Positions 1-10,444 are shown, counted from the stretch's first letter. The stretch: 64,000 bases of DNA from Lytechinus pictus (GCF_037042905.1 NC_087256.1:28918001-28982000); one strand, 5' to 3'. Made by a program: numbers and translations. The notes: generated from the letters alone by a model not told the origin.

Positions 1-525
1 TGTAAAAATCAAATCAAATGATTCATTCTTCAATCATTGATAATGATGAGAATTATTGGTAAAGATAATTGGAAAATGAGAATTGTTCTTTCATCAACCA
101 CCGGTGATGTAATGTAATGTGGTTCCATGGAAAAAAAAGTGTTAATTAAGCACACCCAAAGTGATATCAAATGCCTGATGACCCAAGAGGGGTAGATTGA
201 ACAGTACTATTGACAGCTACAGTGAACAACAATTAAATTGACATAGGATAGAAAATAAAAAGAAATATTTCCTGTTTGTTTTTTTAAGTAATAAAAACTG
301 ATATTATAGATCTTGGGCTTATGCATACATGTCGTTAAATGATATCCCAAGTAATGATTCTAAGAATAGCTGGATTTATGCTAAAATAATCTATAAACAT
401 GTGACATTTTACTTCATGGCATCATTTTCTCCAATAACTTTCCCTCTCACAATTTTACCATTTGGTATCTTTATCTCTAAAAATTAACTTTATCTTTCTT
501 CATATTTCATCTTGATTTGTTTTAG
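1..525. other. Intron part, no feature seen
   Basis: AT-rich sequence left of the first recognised exon, with no coding segment and no repeat shared with the rest of the window. A pyrimidine-rich stretch near 425-525 leads to the acceptor at 524-525. Confidence 0.5.
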
Positions 526-613
526 AATCCTGAGAGTCCATTTGGCAGTGTGCTATTGAATGGTGTGAACTGTACAATGCTCGGCAGTGTGGAGTTATCA
601 GCCCCTAGTGATG
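526..613 (+). CDS. DNAAF9: DNAAF9-like exon 1 of window
   Basis: Acceptor is a T-rich tract ending TTTTAG; donor is GTAAAT. It encodes residues 1-29 plus one base, beginning NPESPFGSVLLNGVNC. The frame is fixed by its junction with the next exon (G|GT). The preceding exon must end in phase 0 and is outside the window. This is the weakest-supported exon because only its right side can be checked. Confidence 0.75.
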
Positions 614-639
614 GTAAATGTTGAGAAGACAAAAGATAT

Positions 640-920
640 AATGATAATAATACTAATAATGATATGCAACATTCATACTATTACCCTGGCTGCATATAAT
701 TACCCTCGCTGGCTTTAGCTCGGCTACCCTGATTAAGTTCTTGAGCATTCAAGGAATTCCTTCCTACTTGGTACCCATTTACTACACCTGGTTGGAGAGT
801 GGCAAATGTAGATAAACGCCTTGCCAAAGTACACGATGGCCATGGTGGGATTTAAACCCTGAACTTGCGGTACAAAGTCTGGAGATTTATTCACTGAGCA
901 AACACTGTCCTTCCTCACAA
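640..920 (-). mobile_element. tRNA-derived SINE, minus strand, copy 1
   Basis: Similar to 21350-21660 and 26890-27170. All have an AT/ATT-rich tail at the left, a shared body (TACCCTGGCTTTAGC-like, then GGTACCCATTTAC) and, at the right, an inverted B-box/A-box head (GGGATTTAAACCC here). This copy is diverged. It lies in the intron between exons 1 and 2. Confidence 0.6.
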
Positions 921-1743
921 TCACAATATTTTACCTGTTTTGGTAAGATTTTGTGATTGCGAAAAAAAATATGTTTTTTTTTTTTTGGGGGGGTGTCATC
1001 CCACCGATTAGACAACCCTTTCTGCTGAGAAAGTGTAATAGTTTAGATGCTTTATACTGTAAAAAAATAAATTTTGAAATGTGATCTTGCTGAAATATTA
1101 TACTTTGAGTAGAGAATATGCATAAAGCCAGATCAATCCACCAGTTAGGAAGTGTTGCCATAGAAGATAAATTTTCAAAGTCTGTGGCACTACGTAAAAT
1201 TATTATACTGGAGGATTCCTTGTTGACAAATGGAGAATAAGATTGAATTTGAATTTGAAATTGAATAAGAACTGAATTTAGACCCAAGATCTTACCGGTA
1301 TTTTATTTGTTGGCCATGGATTCAGCTGCAATTAAAAAAAATATGTACATGTATATATATTTACCAAAAAGCTAGCACTTGACTGTAGACTTGATGAATT
1401 TGCCATAAATTCTAAAACATTTTGCATTCCCATTAGTTTATATACGCAATTTATTATTTTGCAGAGTCTTCCATAAAAGTGTATGTCCAGCTGCATATAT
1501 GTGGGACCTTTCGTAAACAATTTGTCTACATTTTCTAGTTTATGTGAAAAGTCATGTTACTCTGAAATTATGATGAATTGAGCTGTGTATGAAGTGACAT
1601 AAAATGAAGAAATATGGGTTTGGATGGAGAAAAGAGTTGATTATTTAAAGGGAAGTAACATGATATGCTACATTTTGAAAACAAAATATGACTTCTGTAT
1701 TTTGTTAATTCATGCTTTATGTTTTTTCCATGTTTATGAATAG

Positions 1744-1847
1744 GTGTGCTATATGTCTTTGAGAAAGGTATCATCTTCAGTCATCCACGCAATGGCCTGA
1801 CAATACTACCAAAGTCATACTATGAAGAACTCCACTTTTATGATGGG
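1744..1847 (+). CDS. DNAAF9: DNAAF9-like exon 2
   Basis: Encodes about residues 30-64, starting GVLYVFEKGIIFSHPRNG and ending ELHFYDG. Acceptor ends GAATAG; donor is a consensus GTAAGT. The exon finishes in phase 0. Its donor opens the intron that carries the tandem acceptor array. Confidence 0.85.
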
Positions 1848-2140
1848 GTAAGTGACAATGTATATGTATCACATAGCTTAATCTAAAACATTCTAGTTAT
1901 AAACTCATTCATATTCATAAGATACAGAAGTGGTACATTGATTGGTTTTGTGCAGCTATGTTATAACAGAAATGAATTGTATTCCTTGGATGCTTCTCTA
2001 AACCATCCATCCATGGCTCCACTTCTGCTAAGATCCATTTTGTTTATATTATCCACATTCATTCTAATGCACTTTTATTTTGTTTTTAAGTGATGTGAAA
2101 ATAAGTAAATTTGAATTTAAAGTTGAATTATTATCTCATC

Positions 2141-3967
2141 CTTCCAGGGTTCATCCAGTGTGTTAGCATGTTTGATGATCACCCACAGACGTTCTTTACG
2201 TTGTTGTCAATCTCATTCTCTGTTGTTGATTGTATTCTCTCACTTATCAGATGTTCATCCAGTGTGTTAGCATGTTTGATGTTCACCTACAGACATTCTG
2301 TACATTGTTGTTATCTCATTCTCTGTTGTTGATTGTATTCTCCCACTTTCCGATGTTCATCCAGTGTGTTAGCTTGTTTGATGATCACATGCAGAAATTC
2401 TTTACGTTGTTTTTGATCTCATTCTCTTTGTATAATATCCTCTCACTTATCCAGGCTTCATCCAGTGTGTTAATGTGTCTGCCTGTCTCCTGTAGACACT
2501 CCTTACAGTGATTTTGATCTCATTTTCTGTTGTTAATTACTTTCTGTTACCTTTCCAGGGTTAGTGTGTGATGATTACATACATACATTCCTTACAGTGT
2601 TGATTTCATTCGCTGTTGTTGATTGCATTCTGTTAGCTTTCCAGGGTTAGTGTGTTTGACGATCACCTACAGACATTCTTTACATGTTGTTGATCTCATT
2701 CTCTATTGTTGATTGCATTCTTCTATTGTTGATTGCATTCTCTCACCTTTCCATGGTTCATCCAGTGTGCCTACAGACATTCCTGACACTGTTGTTGATC
2801 TCATTCTTTGTTGTTGATTGCATTCTCCCCTTTCCAGGGTTCATCCAGTGAGTTAGCATGTTTGATGATCACCTACAGACATTCCTGACACTGTTGTTGA
2901 TCTCATTATTTGTTGTTGATTGCATTTCCCCTTTCCAGGGCTCATCCAGTGAGTTAGCATGTTTGATGGTCACCTACAGATATTCCTTACATGTTGTTGA
3001 TCTCATTCTCAATTTATGATTGAATTCTCTCATCTTTCTAGGGTTCATTCAGTGCGTTTGGTGATCACAAACAAAATTTCCTTACACTGTTGTTGATCTC
3101 ATTTTCTGATTTTGATCGCATTCTCCCCCTTTCCAGGGTTCATCCAGTGAGTTAGCATGTTTGATGATCACCTACAGATAGTCTTTTCAAGTTGTTGATC
3201 TTATTCTCTGTTGTTGATTGCACTATCTCACCTATCTAGGGTTCATCCAGTATGTTTGATGATCACCTACAGACATTCCTGACACTTGTTGATCTCATTC
3301 TTTGTTGTTGATTGCAGTTCCCCTTTCCAGGGTTCATCCAGTGAGTTAGCATGTTTGATGGTCACCTACAGATATTCCTTACATGTTGTTGATCTCATTC
3401 TCAATTGTTGATTTAATTCTCTCATCTTTCTAGGGTTCATTCAGTGCGTTTGATGATCACAAACGAAATTTCCTTACACTGTTGTTGATCTCATTTTCTG
3501 ATTTTGATCGCATTCTCCCCCTTTCCAGGGTTCATCCAGTGAGTTAGCATGTTTGATGATCACCTACAGATAGTCTTTTCAAGTTGTTGATCTTATTCTC
3601 TGTTGTTGATTGCACTATCTCACCTATCTAGGGTTCATCCAGTATGTATGATGATCACCTACAGACATTCCTGACACTTGTTGATCTCATTCTTTGTTGT
3701 TGATTGCATTTCCCCTTTCCAGGGTTCATCCAGTGAGTTAGCATGTTTGATGGTCACCTACAGATATTCCTTACATGTTGTTGATCTCATTCTCAATTGT
3801 TGATTGAATTCTCTCATCTTTCTAGGGTTCATTCAGTGCGTTTGATGATCACAAACAAAATTTCCTTACACTGTTGTTGATCTCATTTTCTGATTTTGAT
3901 CGCATTCTCCCCCTTTCCAGGGTTCATCCAGTGTGTTGGCCTGTTTGATGATCACCTACAGACATTC
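2141..3967 (+). repeat. Tandem array of duplicated 3' splice sites and exon 3 starts
   Basis: About 19 monomers of 76-114 bp, each with a T-rich tract, TTCCAG or TCTAG, GGTTCATCCAGT and a decayed copy of the first roughly 45 bases of exon 3. The acceptor AG ends at 2147, 2250, 2454, 2568, 2644, 2837, 2938, 3041, 3136, 3239, 3330, 3433, 3528, 3631, 3722, 3825 and 3920, the last being real. In two monomers (near 2351 and 2752) the AG is lost. From 2938 on, a four-monomer unit of 392 bp (103+95+103+91) repeats. Confidence 0.92.
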
Positions 3968-4067
3968 CTTACAGTACTATCAGCCATTACAGAATCACAA
4001 CGCCGGAGACATGGTCATGTTTGCCTTCCCACCAAAGACTAATGCCTACAGAATGCTCTATAAAGAG
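3921..4067 (+). CDS. DNAAF9: DNAAF9-like exon 3 (real copy of the repeated acceptor)
   Basis: 147 bp, phase 0 at both ends, encoding residues 65-113, from GSSSVLACLMITYRHS to YRMLYKE. Acceptor CCCTTTCCAG; donor GTGAGT. Only this copy of the array reads through into unique coding sequence and keeps the frame to exon 4. Its first bases are the ones multiplied upstream at 2141-3920. Confidence 0.85.
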
Positions 4068-4555
4068 GTGAGTGTATTGGTCAACCATTCACTAGTATAG
4101 AATTAGATAGACAGATTATATGATGATATTGACCTAGTTTCATTGAACATATTATTGTTATCAATATTTAAATAATCTCATTCTATAATGTATTTGATGA
4201 CATGATCATTTTCTTTCACCAAAGATTTATTTTATGAAGCTCTTAAAATATTTGGCCATTCCTTCTTAAAACATCAATATCAGTCATTGGCACCATGCCA
4301 TACTTCATAAACCCCATAAAGCTACAATTTATCTTGCATGGTCAGAGTAACAGTTTTAGTTATATATTGTTAAAGATGCTAAAAAGACCAAGGACCAAAA
4401 CTGAGCATGTTTATAACATTGCAGTATAATCATGATGCAAAGCAATAAAAACAACGAAACTTATAAAGGAACATGTTTTAGGTCATATTGGGGTAGGCAA
4501 ATGCAACATATGATGCAATGAAAAAACATGTTTTGTAAAATTTCCCATTTGCTAG
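4068..4555. other. Intron without recognised repeat
   Basis: AT-rich intron between exons 3 and 4. I see no coding potential, terminal inverted repeats or tandem structure. Confidence 0.5.
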
Positions 4556-4635
4556 GTGATCGGAAGATGGCAGCAGGAAAATCAATCACCGGTCCTGAAG
4601 CAGTTGGATGCCATGCCTGAGTATTATACCAATAC
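4556..4635 (+). CDS. DNAAF9: DNAAF9-like exon 4
   Basis: Encodes VIGRWQQENQSPVLKQLDAM and on to YYTNT. The acceptor ends GCTAG; the donor is GTAAGT. It starts in phase 0 and ends with two bases of a Thr codon completed by exon 5. Confidence 0.85.
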
Positions 4636-4965
4636 GTAAGTAGGATCTTCATTGTGGATGGATATTTGAGCACTCCCCTTGTCCCAACCGTTTCTGTTGG
4701 GACCGGTTTGATTCTAGCAGAAATTATGTCATGAAAAATCTAAACATTTGGTTGAGAACCAAATGTTGTTATTCATATTTAAACTTTGTTTGACATGATA
4801 TTAAATGTCAAAGCGACCAAAATGGAACTTTGGAATCGTGATCACCGTGCTGTGTTGCTCTGTGTATGGGCTGTACCATATTTACAGTTCTTCTCCCTGT
4901 GCTCTCATCCTGAGGTGAGGATATGGTTCCATCTTGGGGTGAGGAGTGAGGAGCCGGCAGTATTT

Positions 4966-5083
4966 GTCAACAAATATCACGCTTCCACACAGAAAACAAT
5001 GGTATTGTAGCATTATTAGTTCAATTGTTAACAAATATCACGCTTCCACACAGAAAACAATGGTATTGTAGCATTATTAGGCC
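4966..5083. repeat. Near-identical tandem duplication, period about 62 bp
   Basis: The stretch from GTCAACAAATATCACG to GTAGCATTATTAG occurs twice in direct orientation with almost no differences, which suggests a recent duplication (or an assembly artefact) in the intron between exons 4 and 5. Confidence 0.85.
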
Positions 5084-5461
5084 GTTAGTTGGAAGCACTT
5101 TCCTGTGGAAAAAAAAAATCAACAAAAAGCTTAAAACAAAGGGGGGGGGGATGATAATCTGGTTGGTGATTTTGTCTAGCAAACTAGCATGAAGTAAACA
5201 TACTGGTAGCTTTTCTGTGGTCAGAATAACATTGTACATGTGCTTTTGTTATCCAAAACGTTATCCTAAATGTTACATATCGATCTTCTGTATTTTGTCC
5301 ATTTATGGCAATACACTCTTTTTGAGATATATTCGAACCTGCTCTAGTGACCACATGTACAGAACAACCACCTGTCTAAAAAGACCATATAATAATTCTA
5401 TTTTACTTGAATCTATGCCCATTGAAATGTGTATTATAGAGACTTGTCCACAAAGACTACC

Positions 5462-5638
5462 TGGGGGCCGTTTCATAAAGCTGTTCGTAAGATAAGAGCG
5501 ACTTTAAGAACGACTGGTGAACCTTTCTTACGCGCTAAACCATCGCCAATGAATATACCATTTACCACAAGAAAGGATCACCAGTCGTTCTTAAAGTTGC
5601 TCTTAACTTACGAAAAGCTTTATGAAACACCCACCTGG
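5462..5638. mobile_element. Foldback MITE, GGGGGCCGTTTCA ends
   Basis: A palindromic element. The left arm runs GGCCGTTTCATAAAGC, then GCGACTTTAAGAACGACTGG; the right arm holds CCAGTCGTTCTTAAAG and ends TTTATGAAACACCC. A diverged copy lies at 22578-22768. No transposase is present. Confidence 0.8.
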
Positions 5639-5693
5639 TCATAAAGACCACCAGGTCATAGGGACAATTTTTCAGGTCTCCCTTATGTAGTCA

Positions 5694-5968
5694 TGGGCCC
5701 CGTCTTACAAAGACTTAATATTGATCCATCAATCGTAACTCTATGGAAATCCATCAGTGTCATAATTTCTTCTACAGGAAATTCGTAAAATGTCCTTTGT
5801 AAACAAAGGAGAACACACCAAATTGTCAAGAAATCAATTAATTTATGGATATACATGCATACCTAGAATTTTTTTTGAACAAACATGCATAGTACATATT
5901 GATGTTGCTGGCCGTCCATAGTTGCGATTGATTGGATCGATCGTAACTCTTTGTAAGACGGGGGCCTG
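5694..5968. mobile_element. MITE with GGGCCCCGTCTTACAAAG ends
   Basis: The termini GGGCCCCGTCTTACAAAG and CTTTGTAAGACGGGGGCC are inverted repeats. It is homologous over its length, in inverted orientation, to 31549-31814. Confidence 0.85.
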
Positions 5969-6071
5969 GTATAAAGGTTTGTCTGTATAATCTAGAAAAG
6001 GCTATTTATTGTGGATATATTTCTATGTTTGACTTGACAAGACAATTTTCTATGTTTGATCTTTTTTCCAG

Positions 6072-6170
6072 ATACAATGAGTTGCAGCATAACTTTGTGA
6101 CTGATGCGAGACTGCAGAAACAAGTACCATCTCTGACCCAGGCCAGTGTCTACCTATCCACTCTCAATAG
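6072..6170 (+). CDS. DNAAF9: DNAAF9-like exon 5
   Basis: Encodes YNELQHNFVTDARLQKQV and ends SVYLSTLNR. Acceptor TTTTTTCCAG; donor GTGAGT. The intron in front holds two GGGGCC-ended MITEs and a recent 62-bp tandem duplication. Confidence 0.85.
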
Positions 6171-6180
6171 GTGAGTGTCC

Positions 6181-6331
6181 AGGGGCCTGTTGCAGAAAGA
6201 GTTGCAATCAATCGCAACTCTAAAAAGCATGCGCAACTTGATTTTCTACCAATCAACAGCGCGCATTTGGGACTTGCGATTGATTTTTTGGCTTGCGTTT
6301 AAACGCAGCGCTTTCTGCAACGGGCCCCAGG
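6181..6331. mobile_element. MITE with GGGGCCTGTTGCAGAAAG ends
   Basis: The ends read AGGGGCCTGTTGCAGAAAG and CTTTCTGCAACGGGCCCC. A copy in the same orientation lies at 22308-22458. It begins about 11 bp after the exon 5 donor. Confidence 0.83.
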
Positions 6332-6661
6332 AAAGCCTAAAAATGTTATAGTACCAGTATATGCTGAATCAACTTTTCCTCAATAGCTTGTTGCTAGATT
6401 TATCTAAGTTCCAAAAATATTGTATTTTTTTTCTATTGTTTCACATATTCCTTGTCTTTGTTTCAGTAATACTTGTCCCTATAAATTCATTTTGCCTCCC
6501 TTGTCTCGCAATTTTTGCTAAATTTGTGGTGAGCATTGTGTATTTTGTATTGAGTGCACATCATCTCTAATGCATATAGATTAGCTGAGAAACCACATCT
6601 ACGTGATTCTAATGTCATGTGTCAATTAAGTGTCCGAGATATTCTCAGAAGAGATAGAGAC

Positions 6662-6893
6662 CAGGGGGGTGTTTCACAAAGATTTAAGTATGACTTAGAG
6701 TCGCACTTAAATACTGAGTTGCGTACGGTATGAAAGGCTTGACCGCATTGGTCAGATCGTGTCATGAAGACACGCTCTAATGCGTATCTATCAATGAGAT
6801 CGTGCGTTGCATATCATGTACGCGTTGGCATTTAAGTGCGACTTACTTGTAAGTCATACTTAAATCTTTGTGAAACACCCCCCAGGGGAGCGT
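6662..6893. mobile_element. Foldback MITE, GGTGTTTCACAAAG ends
   Basis: The arms GTGTTTCACAAAGATTTAAG and TTAAATCTTTGTGAAACACC pair around a short core. It abuts the next MITE directly. Confidence 0.82.
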
Positions 6894-7046
6894 TTCATGT
6901 AAGGAGTTGTCGGATGTTTTATCCGACAAGTCCCATTTTATCCGAAAGTTACCATAGTAACAATGCTTCTTAGCCAATCAACATCAAGAAAAGTTGTCAG
7001 CTCTGACAACTTGTCGGACAAAAATGATGATGAAACGGGCCCCAGG
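6892..7046. mobile_element. MITE, GGGGAGCGTTTCAT ends
   Basis: Starts GGGGAGCGTTTCAT and ends GATGAAACGGGCCCC; inner repeats of TTGTCGGA and TCCGACAA. It shares its CAGG border with the preceding element. Confidence 0.75.
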
Positions 7047-7254
7047 ACCGACATTAAGACAGAGACACTTGTGTAAAAAAAAATTGTATAGACAGAGACA
7101 AGATATGGCCTCAAATTCATTGACTCAAGACTAATTTTGAGGGTGAGAATTGATTTAATGCACTACACACTGACAGATTGAAGTTGTGAGACAAACTCAT
7201 CAAAATTGAGCTCATATTTCCCTTTGAGCTAGCGGCAGAGACAGTAGCCGTGCT

Positions 7255-7680
7255 TATATCATTTAATATATACCATTAATTGCTTGGACAATTGCGCCCT
7301 CCTCGGTGGCGGCTCTTCGTTTCTGATTGGGACTCTCCGTTGCACTTCTGTCCCCTCCCTCTCCTGCCTCTGACCTTTAAATGCTGTAGGGATGGGCCTC
7401 CCTTTCCCCGTCTGTCGGGACTAGACTCCACAACCTTTGCTTTTTCTAGGTCCTGCCACATTATTTACCAGTTTATTCAATGTTGCACGTTCAGTCCTTA
7501 TATGTAACAATTTTTTATTTCTTTTGTGAAGCCCCTCAACTGTTTACAGTCTACTACTATCAACTATACAATTACTTTAGTTTTTTGCTGAAATTCCTTC
7601 TCTCTATTATTTCCTAAGCGCTTAGAGACAAGTTTTGTGATAAGTGCTATACAAATAGTGTTAATTATTATTATTATTAT
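7255..7680 (+). mobile_element. Retroposon 3' fragment with ATT tail
   Basis: The 3' part has AAGCGCTTAGAGACAAG, GTGCTATACAAATAG and a terminal (ATT)n run, typical of 3' tails of echinoderm LINE-like retroposons. No reverse transcriptase frame remains. Confidence 0.55.
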
Positions 7681-7774
7681 TAATATTCTTTGATTTTGAT
7701 GGTTTTTAATGTGGAATAGGGTGAAATGAAAAAGTAAAAAAATTGATTTGAATTCTAATATTTTCTCTCCTCAG

Positions 7775-7892
7775 TTTTCTGACTCACTTGTCAGTAAGCA
7801 GTGTTAACCCTGACCCTGTCCGGGAGGCTGAACTACCGTCCATCCTCGACCCAACCACTGAACAGTCACAGAATAGCTCTGATGCAGATGAG
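7775..7892 (+). CDS. DNAAF9: DNAAF9-like exon 6
   Basis: Encodes SFLTHLSVSSVNPDPVREAE and ends in an acidic, Ser-rich stretch (SQNSSDADE), probably a flexible linker before the P-loop-like domain. Acceptor TCTCTCCTCAG; donor GTAAGA; ends in phase 0. Confidence 0.85.
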
Positions 7893-8044
7893 GTAAGATA
7901 CTGCCACACATGTTTTAGTAGTGACCTGAGTAGGACCACCTCTCTATAAAGACCACATGTTTGAATTTTTCTGAATTGTCAATAATATTCATATAATTTT
8001 TTTCCCCGGATGATTAAAGGTGCTTACAAGCACCAAAGCTTATT

Positions 8045-8225
8045 AGTATTATTTAACATCCTATCCGAGGGAAGGAGTGTTTACCACTGTAACATAGCCT
8101 GTATCGATGAAACGGGGGAGAGATGTTTACACATCCGCCTGGATGACTGAACTTGAACCCATGACCTTTGGTTCGACAGGCAGACGCTTTACCGACTGAG
8201 CCAACTCCGTTTATGCTACTGATCA
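8045..8225 (-). mobile_element. tRNA-derived SINE head, minus strand
   Basis: On the minus strand, about 8212 to 8140 reads GGCTCAGTCGGTAAAGCG (A box), then GTCATGGGTTCAAGTTC (B box). This is a tRNA-like head without a matching acceptor stem, so a SINE rather than a gene. It ends about 35 bp before exon 7. Confidence 0.7.
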
Positions 8226-8260
8226 CTTTTTCCATCCCCCCTCCATCTCTGTCTCTCTAG

Positions 8261-8349
8261 GTTGTGATCACATTGTTGACTGGTATTACAGGAAGCCACA
8301 AGGAGACCCTATGTACAACCCTCACCAACCTAGCCAAAGATTATAACAG
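8261..8349 (+). CDS. DNAAF9: DNAAF9-like exon 7, degenerate P-loop
   Basis: Encodes VVITLLTGITGSHKETLCTT and ends LAKDYNR. A hydrophobic strand followed by GITGSHKET has the layout of a Walker A loop, but His replaces the usual Gly before Lys and Glu follows it, so nucleotide binding is doubtful. CobW-like P-loop similarity is known for DNAAF9; its application here is inference. Donor GTAGGT opens a 7.9-kb intron. Confidence 0.87.
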
Positions 8350-8574
8350 GTAGGTACAGCTGACCCTAGCTAAACTGAGTTAGAGGGAGCAAACAATGTA
8401 CTTCATGTCTTTCAAAGTCTCCATGACATTTGCACCGCTTCAAATTCCACATGTTAACAGAATGATCAACTTCAACCCTGGATTTAAGTCATTTAACACC
8501 ATACCCTATCCCAAACCTAACCCTAAACTTAGCATAAACCCCTATTGTAACCCTAACTCTAACCCTGTATCTTC

Positions 8575-10207
8575 CATACCTGCCAACCATTCCGATTTTG
8601 GCGGAATTATACCGATTTTTTAGCCTCCATTCCGAATTCCGAATTTTTAAACCGAAATTCCGATTTTTGGGTCAATCAATATAGTGTTGAAATTATTGAA
8701 ACGGCTGTATGATGCGACTAACGCATAAGCGGCTGTAACATACGACTAACGCATAAACAACTGGAGCGCACGGCTAAGTGCTAAGTGCACAGTTCCATTG
8801 CAATTGCATGTGAAAATTACGAGCAGCGCGCGGCCGATATTAGCGTTGACTTCCGGAACAAAATGGCGGCTGACATCGGCTCGCGAAAGTGCCAGTTTTC
8901 AGTGAGGACACGTTTTCAAAATCCACGAACATCGGAAAAACCGTGAAAAATTCACTTTTTTAGACCCCTTGTTTCCTAACTACGATGTATAGAATTAACG
9001 ATGGTGATATTTTTGACGCGAAATATGGTGATTTAGTAAGAAAATTTCACTTTTTATTCGAGGTTTTGCCCTTTTCGCCGGATGATTTTGTATTGTGGAA
9101 TGAGTTAGTGAATGAGTCGTGTTTTGGTGTCTAGAGTGTGTTGGTAATATCATTGATGAGTCTGCTGACCGGCTGCTTAAATTACCCGGCCGCTCGGCCG
9201 GCCGCGCCGTGCACATGGGGAGGCTCTGCTGCAGTTACTCAAGTTAGATCTATCCCTACGCAATGTTAAAATTGATCTGTACTTTATTTTTTCGAATAAT
9301 TGTCAAATTTGTGAGAAAGAAAGGAAATTATCAACTTTCGAGTCAAGTTGAGCCATCGGAGCTGAACGCCAAATCTACTTGCTTCGCTTGCCTAAACTCC
9401 CGGCGCCCGAGTTGCTGCGCCTCAGCCTCCCAGTCTCACCGGCGCACCGCAAGTGCAGTGGTTGTTGCGGGTCGGGCGTATGCCGCCGTAAGCTTCGGCT
9501 CCGTTTTTGTCATGGCTGAAAATCTGCTTTCTTATGCCAACAAGCACTTATCTAATAAAGTTTATGATATAACCTTGTCCTCAGTCACTACTCCTGTGTG
9601 GTGAAATATAAACATGAATAAGATGACAATGTTTGGCTTATTTTGATGCATATGATAGACTTGATATAAATGATAAATAAATGTTAGATTTTTTGCACTC
9701 AGTTTTTAATACAGTAGGCCAACTTGAATCTGAATTAATGATACAAAATATCCCTTGGCCCAAAACTCAATTGTATTCTTGAAATTATTTTTTTTCTGAT
9801 TAAAAAGAGAATCTTTCCAGAAACTTTCCAACAATAGAGGGCATCACAATTTATTAAAAAATTAAATTATTCCTAAGTCTATATAGATTTCAATGAAAAC
9901 AAATCACACCTGAATGAAACTGGGTGTATTTTTTGTCACAAACGTGATATCTTCAAGACCTTTGTTTTAATGTTTAATTGACAAATGATATTATATTACA
10001 TATAAGTAGACTAACGTTACATGTAGGTCATCCTGTGGTATGGTAAATAGGGTAAATTTGCTTTAAAAGGGGTAGAGAAATGCTAATTTTACATGCAGAA
10101 AATGCAGAGTCCCTACCATGGGAGGGGGAAACCATCTCGCGCGCGACCCGTTCGGGGCCCTCGTGGCTTTGATACTGATTTTTTATTATCAAAGGTTGGC
10201 AGGTATG
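8575..10207. mobile_element. 1.6-kb DNA element, 14-bp TIRs, ATCTTC duplication
   Basis: Perfect inverted ends CATACCTGCCAACC and GGTTGGCAGGTATG, flanked by direct ATCTTC copies (8569-8574 and 10208-10213). The interior has CG-rich segments (about 8820-8900 and 9180-9520), unlike the surrounding AT-rich DNA, with no transposase frame that I recognise. Sequence like its right half (about 9560-9960) recurs at 37040-37440 inside ATP5ME intron 2. A 6-bp duplication is not enough to assign a superfamily. Confidence 0.85.
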
Positions 10208-10444
10208 ATCTTCAGTAGAAAAAATATAGCCTGGAGCAATTGTCACCGGAAGAATGTTGTTATCATGGGATGTCATTTGGTACTCATTTCCATGCCATCA
10301 AAGTTTGTGTGTGCAATACAGGGATTTAGTTTGATGATTAATTACGAGGGGAGCCATAAAAGCTCTCCTAGAACAATTCAAGCAGCACTGAACCAGTAGC
10401 CTTAATAGCTACACCTCAAGTCCTCAACTGCTCTCATCTCATTT

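Noticed and set aside
2111..2511. Two frames of 73 and 93 codons over the acceptor array
   Set aside because: They arise from the tandem repeat and run out of the frame of exon 3.
2141..3920. CRISPR-like regular repeats
   Set aside because: The monomers are contiguous with no unique spacers, and the DNA is animal; each monomer is a copy of a splice acceptor.
8505..8567. CCCTAA/CCCTAACCC-like repeats resembling telomere sequence
   Set aside because: Too degenerate and short (CCCAAACCTAACCC, CCCTAACTCTAACCC) to claim an interstitial telomere.
9263..9604. 113-codon frame in the CG-rich part of the 1.6-kb element
   Set aside because: No family resemblance and no splice or start context; the low stop density follows from base composition. 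Kept only as a remark on possible gene capture.
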